Origin: JAIEPT01 sp038217425
Lineage (GTDB): Bacteria; Planctomycetota; Planctomycetia; Gemmatales; Gemmataceae
DNA length: 7,693 nucleotides
Assembly: GCA_038217425.1 (NCBI GenBank)
Contig: JBBQPM010000269.1
Span: 1 to 7,693 of the forward strand
Reading direction: 5' to 3'
Shown: positions 5,701 to 7,693 of the stretch, piece after piece
Numbering within the stretch: the stretch's first letter is position 1
Layout: each line of letters starts with the position of its first letter
Made by a program: the position numbers and the translations under genes
Notes under the pieces: model-generated
Databases searched by the model: none
Seen by the model: the letters and a program-made list of their open reading frames with translations, nothing else
What the model was told of the DNA's origin: nothing

Positions 5701-7599
5701 CACTGCGAAGCCTTTTCCTCCGAGAGCAGACGCGTGGTCTTGGATTGAAGCATCTACAGGGGCCGCATTTTTCGATGGTGATGCCGGCTTCAAAACCACT
5801 TTCGGACCGTCCCCAAGCGCGAAAATTCGCCCTTGCTCGGTACTGGCAATTACCCGTCCGCCTGCGACGGCAAGGCCGCGAATTTGCCCGGGTACAGGAA
5901 CCTCGCTCAGCGTGGCGCCCGTTTCCGGATTAAGGGCGACCAGCTTGTCCTGACTGCCGATCAGCAAGGCATTGCCGGTCAAGGCCTCGCTATAAACGCG
6001 AGGACAAGAAACGCTCCAGAGTCGCTTCACGGTTTTCTCGCCGGTGATCTCGAACGCGTCCGCCTTGCCGTTACCCAACGCGTAGAATCGTTTCCCCTGA
6101 AAAATGACTCGTTGTCGACTGAAGATACCATGGCCAACTTGACTGCGCCAGCGTGGCAACTTGAGTTCGTCGGTAAACTCCATGACGGCCTTGTCCCACG
6201 GCCACTCCTCTTTGCCGGATCGCAAAGCCAGGGCGGCAATGCTGTCGGCGCGGTGCGGCACACTTTCGCCGAGCCGAACCGGCTGATCGGGTTGCCAGGC
6301 GATGGCGGAAACGAAGATGTGATCGCCGGCCAGCGTCGCCCAGGTCCCTCCGCGATTGGGGGAGTTGGCCCAGAAATGCAGCAACTTCCCCGTCTTCGCA
6401 TCAAAGGCGGCAGGAGCGCAACGTCCTGTGGGAACGACCAGCGTTTGCTTGCCGAAAAGCAAATAACCCTGCGGAGCAGGTCCGCCGAAAGAGACCGACG
6501 GAGCATGCGGATATTCGACGTAGTCGTAACAGCTCGTGTCGTTGCACCAGATCGGCCTACCCGTGGCCGCATCGAGCGCGTGCAAATAGACGCCTTCGCT
6601 GGGCCACATTCCCGCGGTCACGTACAGCACGCCATCGTGAACCAGCACGCCGCTTCGGCAGGGCCAACGCGAAGTCATTCGGCCATTGGCGAGCAACTGC
6701 CGGTCGTTGAGCGCCGCTCGGTAACGCCAGATCTCTTTGCCAGTTCGCGCTTCCACGCAATAGGCGTGTCCGTCATCGGAGGCAAAATAGCACTTCTCGC
6801 CCAAGATCTGCGGCGCGAATCGAACGGGCCCGCCTGTTATGAACGACCAGACGAGTTCCCCGGTGTCGGCCTTTAAGGCACGCACGGCGTCGTCCGCAGA
6901 AGAGGCGAAGCAGACCAGGCCGGCCGCCGCGATGGGCTGATAGCAATAATCAAAATCGAGCATGTTGAGCGCACGCCCCGGCTCAGACCACGCGGGGCGC
7001 GGCGACTGACCGCTGTCATACGACCAGAGGATCTTCAGCGGTAGCGGCGTCGTTGCCGACGTCACGCTGGAGCGTGCCACGTCACCCTTGTACGCCGACC
7101 AATCGGCGGAGGCATTCTTCACGGGCGACAGGGGGGCCTCGATCGGCCCATTCGACTTGGGAGTATCCGCAGCCGGCTTCGGTTTCGAAGCGTCGACGGG
7201 CAGTTTGGGAGACTCAGCCAGATGCACCGGATCGGTTGCCTCGTAGAGTTGTTGGCCAGCCGGGCGACAAATTGCCCCGTACGCACTCGACCAATAATAT
7301 CGGCCGATGAGTTCAGGAAACGAATAGCCCGAGTGAGGCGAACCATAGGTAAGATGCTTGCCGAGCGATTCCCAGCGATAGTGACATGTAGCGTTGATCT
7401 CCGCGCCGGGGCATTCAAAGAAAGGGATGTTCTTCTTGTACCAACTCCAGTCGCGGCCATTCCAGAAGCTCTGAGATTCCACAAGTTTCTGCGAATCGAG
7501 AACCTGCCCAAAGGCGCCGCCGACGGGGAGCAGCAGCCCCCAAAGGCTGAAGACCCATACCGCGACGAAACCGGTGGATGACGGCAGAGACGGCGTCAA
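2749..7599 (-). CDS. Secreted PQQ-type beta-propeller protein with methyltransferase-like, CBM9-like and malectin domains
   Basis: This is a 1616-residue exported mosaic. Residues 1-31 are a signal peptide with probable cleavage at AFG/Q. Residues 40-122 resemble the beginning of MGH1/GH63-like glycoside hydrolases (FWNGRDWSWYKKNIPFFECP, then YRWE and KHLTYGSP), without the catalytic part. A Pro/Lys-rich linker covers 123-163. PQQ-type blade motifs end near 254, 295, 352, 410, 470 and 567, for example ALKADTGELVW. Residues 622-765 form a Rossmann methyltransferase-like insert with a degenerate SAM loop. Two more blade motifs follow (820-836, 862-876), then a possible beta-sandwich at 895-1055. 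A conserved module at 1110-1275 has Cys 1139, 1144, 1177, 1197 and 1199 and NLGAPGDRRD. A malectin fold (1280-1320 and 1525-1616, with VRLHFAE and RVFDV) is apparently split by a CBM9-like domain at 1328-1505. The sequence suggests an extracytoplasmic carbohydrate-binding scaffold; enzymatic PQQ-dehydrogenase residues are not evident. The start is TTG, chosen because of AAAGGA seven bases upstream; an in-frame stop lies just 5' of that. The signal peptide lacks basic residues. Confidence 0.93.
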   Translation of the reverse strand: MTPSLPSSTGFVAVWVFSLWGLLLPVGGAFGQVLDSQKLVESQSFWNGRDWSWYKKNIPFFECPGAEINATCHYRWESLGKHLTYGSPHSGYSFPELIGRYYWSSAYGAICRPAGQQLYEATDPVHLAESPKLPVDASKPKPAADTPKSNGPIEAPLSPVKNASADWSAYKGDVARSSVTSATTPLPLKILWSYDSGQSPRPAWSEPGRALNMLDFDYCYQPIAAAGLVCFASSADDAVRALKADTGELVWSFITGGPVRFAPQILGEKCYFASDDGHAYCVEARTGKEIWRYRAALNDRQLLANGRMTSRWPCRSGVLVHDGVLYVTAGMWPSEGVYLHALDAATGRPIWCNDTSCYDYVEYPHAPSVSFGGPAPQGYLLFGKQTLVVPTGRCAPAAFDAKTGKLLHFWANSPNRGGTWATLAGDHIFVSAIAWQPDQPVRLGESVPHRADSIAALALRSGKEEWPWDKAVMEFTDELKLPRWRSQVGHGIFSRQRVIFQGKRFYALGNGKADAFEITGEKTVKRLWSVSCPRVYSEALTGNALLIGSQDKLVALNPETGATLSEVPVPGQIRGLAVAGGRVIASTEQGRIFALGDGPKVVLKPASPSKNAAPVDASIQDHASALGGKGFAVVVSASDARSAQRLAESTQMHVLCLLPGREIVEKERRRLLVDSTHYGSRIAVLSTDSKTLPMISHFANLVIVSGKIDALASSELYRVLRPCGGRMLFHDGADGAAIAREAGIPLEEVKKAEGMFVLRGPLPGSFDWNSKVQADERVRWPLEFQWFGEPSGQLLVSRHAKPRTPIPAHGRLFIFGESHLTALDAYNGAELWRRRLSVGVCTGQQAVSADDQHLYVQDGSVTWQFDAQTGKLVKAFGKKAEPSVHSLQKPLELTASGKKGETGTLRIVEDPDGIQISLTTQSNAPTRDDRWELAFDFRSAGQRLNAPAKGAFELIVDPWKGAYIPHQTHPHPAVTIKTLDASKEGVRTVVLTIPREPFERWLGQELTDFAIAADVKLWTDDFRLLLWGKPMAAGSGKRAWPNEAEAVVHLSSAAAKFSVPFGSLNELPEVASKPGRLPPMTRSRPDGDYSADFKEGIGKENTKGKLTMLQRVLGFEAEKRKHPLTGADVSRDYSRSYGCSGASCSAAMDFFRSGTIGMIDRLEDSGMRNISGIRSGCGQTLIPAFGLLLYSESTSDCLCSYSFATSLAMAPAASQRHEDWALFDDKQLAAGLVRKSALNLGAPGDRRDKDGALWLGFPRPALGVAKKTAWQVPYSFDSAPGFGPYRINTDRQSILNTDRSWIYGSGIKGLSQLKLDLVHHQPSKVLLSLSPGKAPTLDGELNDACWDGFGALPLTERNANVYFRQDGDNVYVAFEQKAHVDRLGKKLPWKASVKGKDGAFERDDHLRLSFFNPKGTRVVTLAVTAGGGTYDALLDLGKDGSLKEKRMPIPPEDSAWNGIWQAKTSRSAEAFRAEIVLPWKTLEDAGLQRETLSVECLRKTRWGGAKDANLLRLVENGVEIHSIEKPTPRRFAVRLHFAELEDIGPGERVFDVLMQGRMVLKDFDVVQKAGGRFRALVVELRNIEADRQIDLRFIPRMGTLTDQNAPILSGIEVLQQ

Positions 7600-7606
7600 G
7601 AGCGTA

Positions 7607-7612
7607 TCCTTT
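7607..7612 (-). promoter_or_regulatory. Ribosome binding site deciding a TTG start
   Basis: Minus-strand AAAGGA lies seven bases before TTG 7599. No in-frame ATG or GTG exists between that TTG and the upstream in-frame TAA, so this site fixes the start of the giant secreted protein. Confidence 0.7.
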
Positions 7613-7693
7613 CGACTTCCAGCAATTTAAGTGAGTAGCTGGCAAACTTCTGACGTACGTTATACGAGGTTGGCGTTGGCTTGCCGGCATAAT
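7613..7693 (-). promoter_or_regulatory. Upstream region of the giant gene with a weak -10-like box
   Basis: This is non-coding on inspection. Minus-strand TATAAC (7664-7659) resembles a -10 box about 60 bases before the start codon, but no TTGACA-like -35 box sits 16-18 bases further upstream. It abuts the perfect palindrome ACGTACGT at 7653-7660, which could be a regulator half-site or chance. Confidence 0.25.

Noticed and set aside
2899..6876. Several long plus-strand frames of 200-350 codons antisense to the giant gene
   Set aside because: They are Arg/Pro/Gly-rich shadow frames typical of GC-rich DNA, lack domain motifs and usable ribosome binding sites, and overlap a frame with clear protein motifs throughout.
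4960..7107. Active quinoprotein (PQQ) dehydrogenase
   Set aside because: Only propeller repeats are visible; the adjacent cysteines, catalytic Asp context and a cytochrome domain of true PQQ dehydrogenases are not seen.

Overview
The window reads as GC-rich chromosomal DNA from a planctomycete, probably of the Gemmatales/Pirellulales type. This rests on gene content. There is a very large secreted PQQ-type beta-propeller protein that carries a methyltransferase-like insert and a C-terminal malectin domain, an architecture I associate with planctomycetes. There is also a Tat-exported, xylose-isomerase-like TIM-barrel protein of a kind abundant in that phylum. No ribosomal, mobile-element or phage marker is present to place it more firmly.

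Layout: (1) Positions 1-759, minus strand, hold the first 253 residues of a Tat-signal sugar phosphate isomerase/epimerase that runs off the left edge. (2) Positions 760-858 are a short divergent intergenic stretch. (3) Positions 859-1755, plus strand, encode a zinc-dependent succinylglutamate desuccinylase/aspartoacylase-family deacylase that starts at a GTG with a good ribosome binding site. (4) Positions 1778-2569, plus strand, 22 nt downstream and probably co-transcribed, encode a CPBP-family intramembrane protease. (5) Positions 2570-2748 are a convergent intergenic stretch with a hairpin just after the protease stop. (6) Positions 2749-7599, minus strand, hold one 1616-residue secreted mosaic protein that starts at TTG. 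(7) Positions 7600-7693 are its upstream region.

The genes do not form an obvious single pathway. The isomerase-like protein and the giant protein both look exported and carbohydrate-related: a sugar-epimerase fold in one, malectin and CBM9-like folds in the other. The plus-strand pair combines a cytoplasmic metallo-deacylase with a membrane protease, and their link is positional only.

The most notable object is the giant protein. From N to C terminus it has a signal peptide; about 80 residues resembling the beginning of an MGH1/GH63-like glycoside hydrolase whose catalytic part is absent; a Pro/Lys-rich linker; PQQ-type blades; a Rossmann methyltransferase-like insert that has lost its glycine-rich SAM loop; further blades; a beta-sandwich; a conserved Cys-rich module; and a malectin fold apparently interrupted by a CBM9-like domain. 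I found no CRISPR array, tRNA, rRNA, insertion sequence or convincing new multi-gene system.
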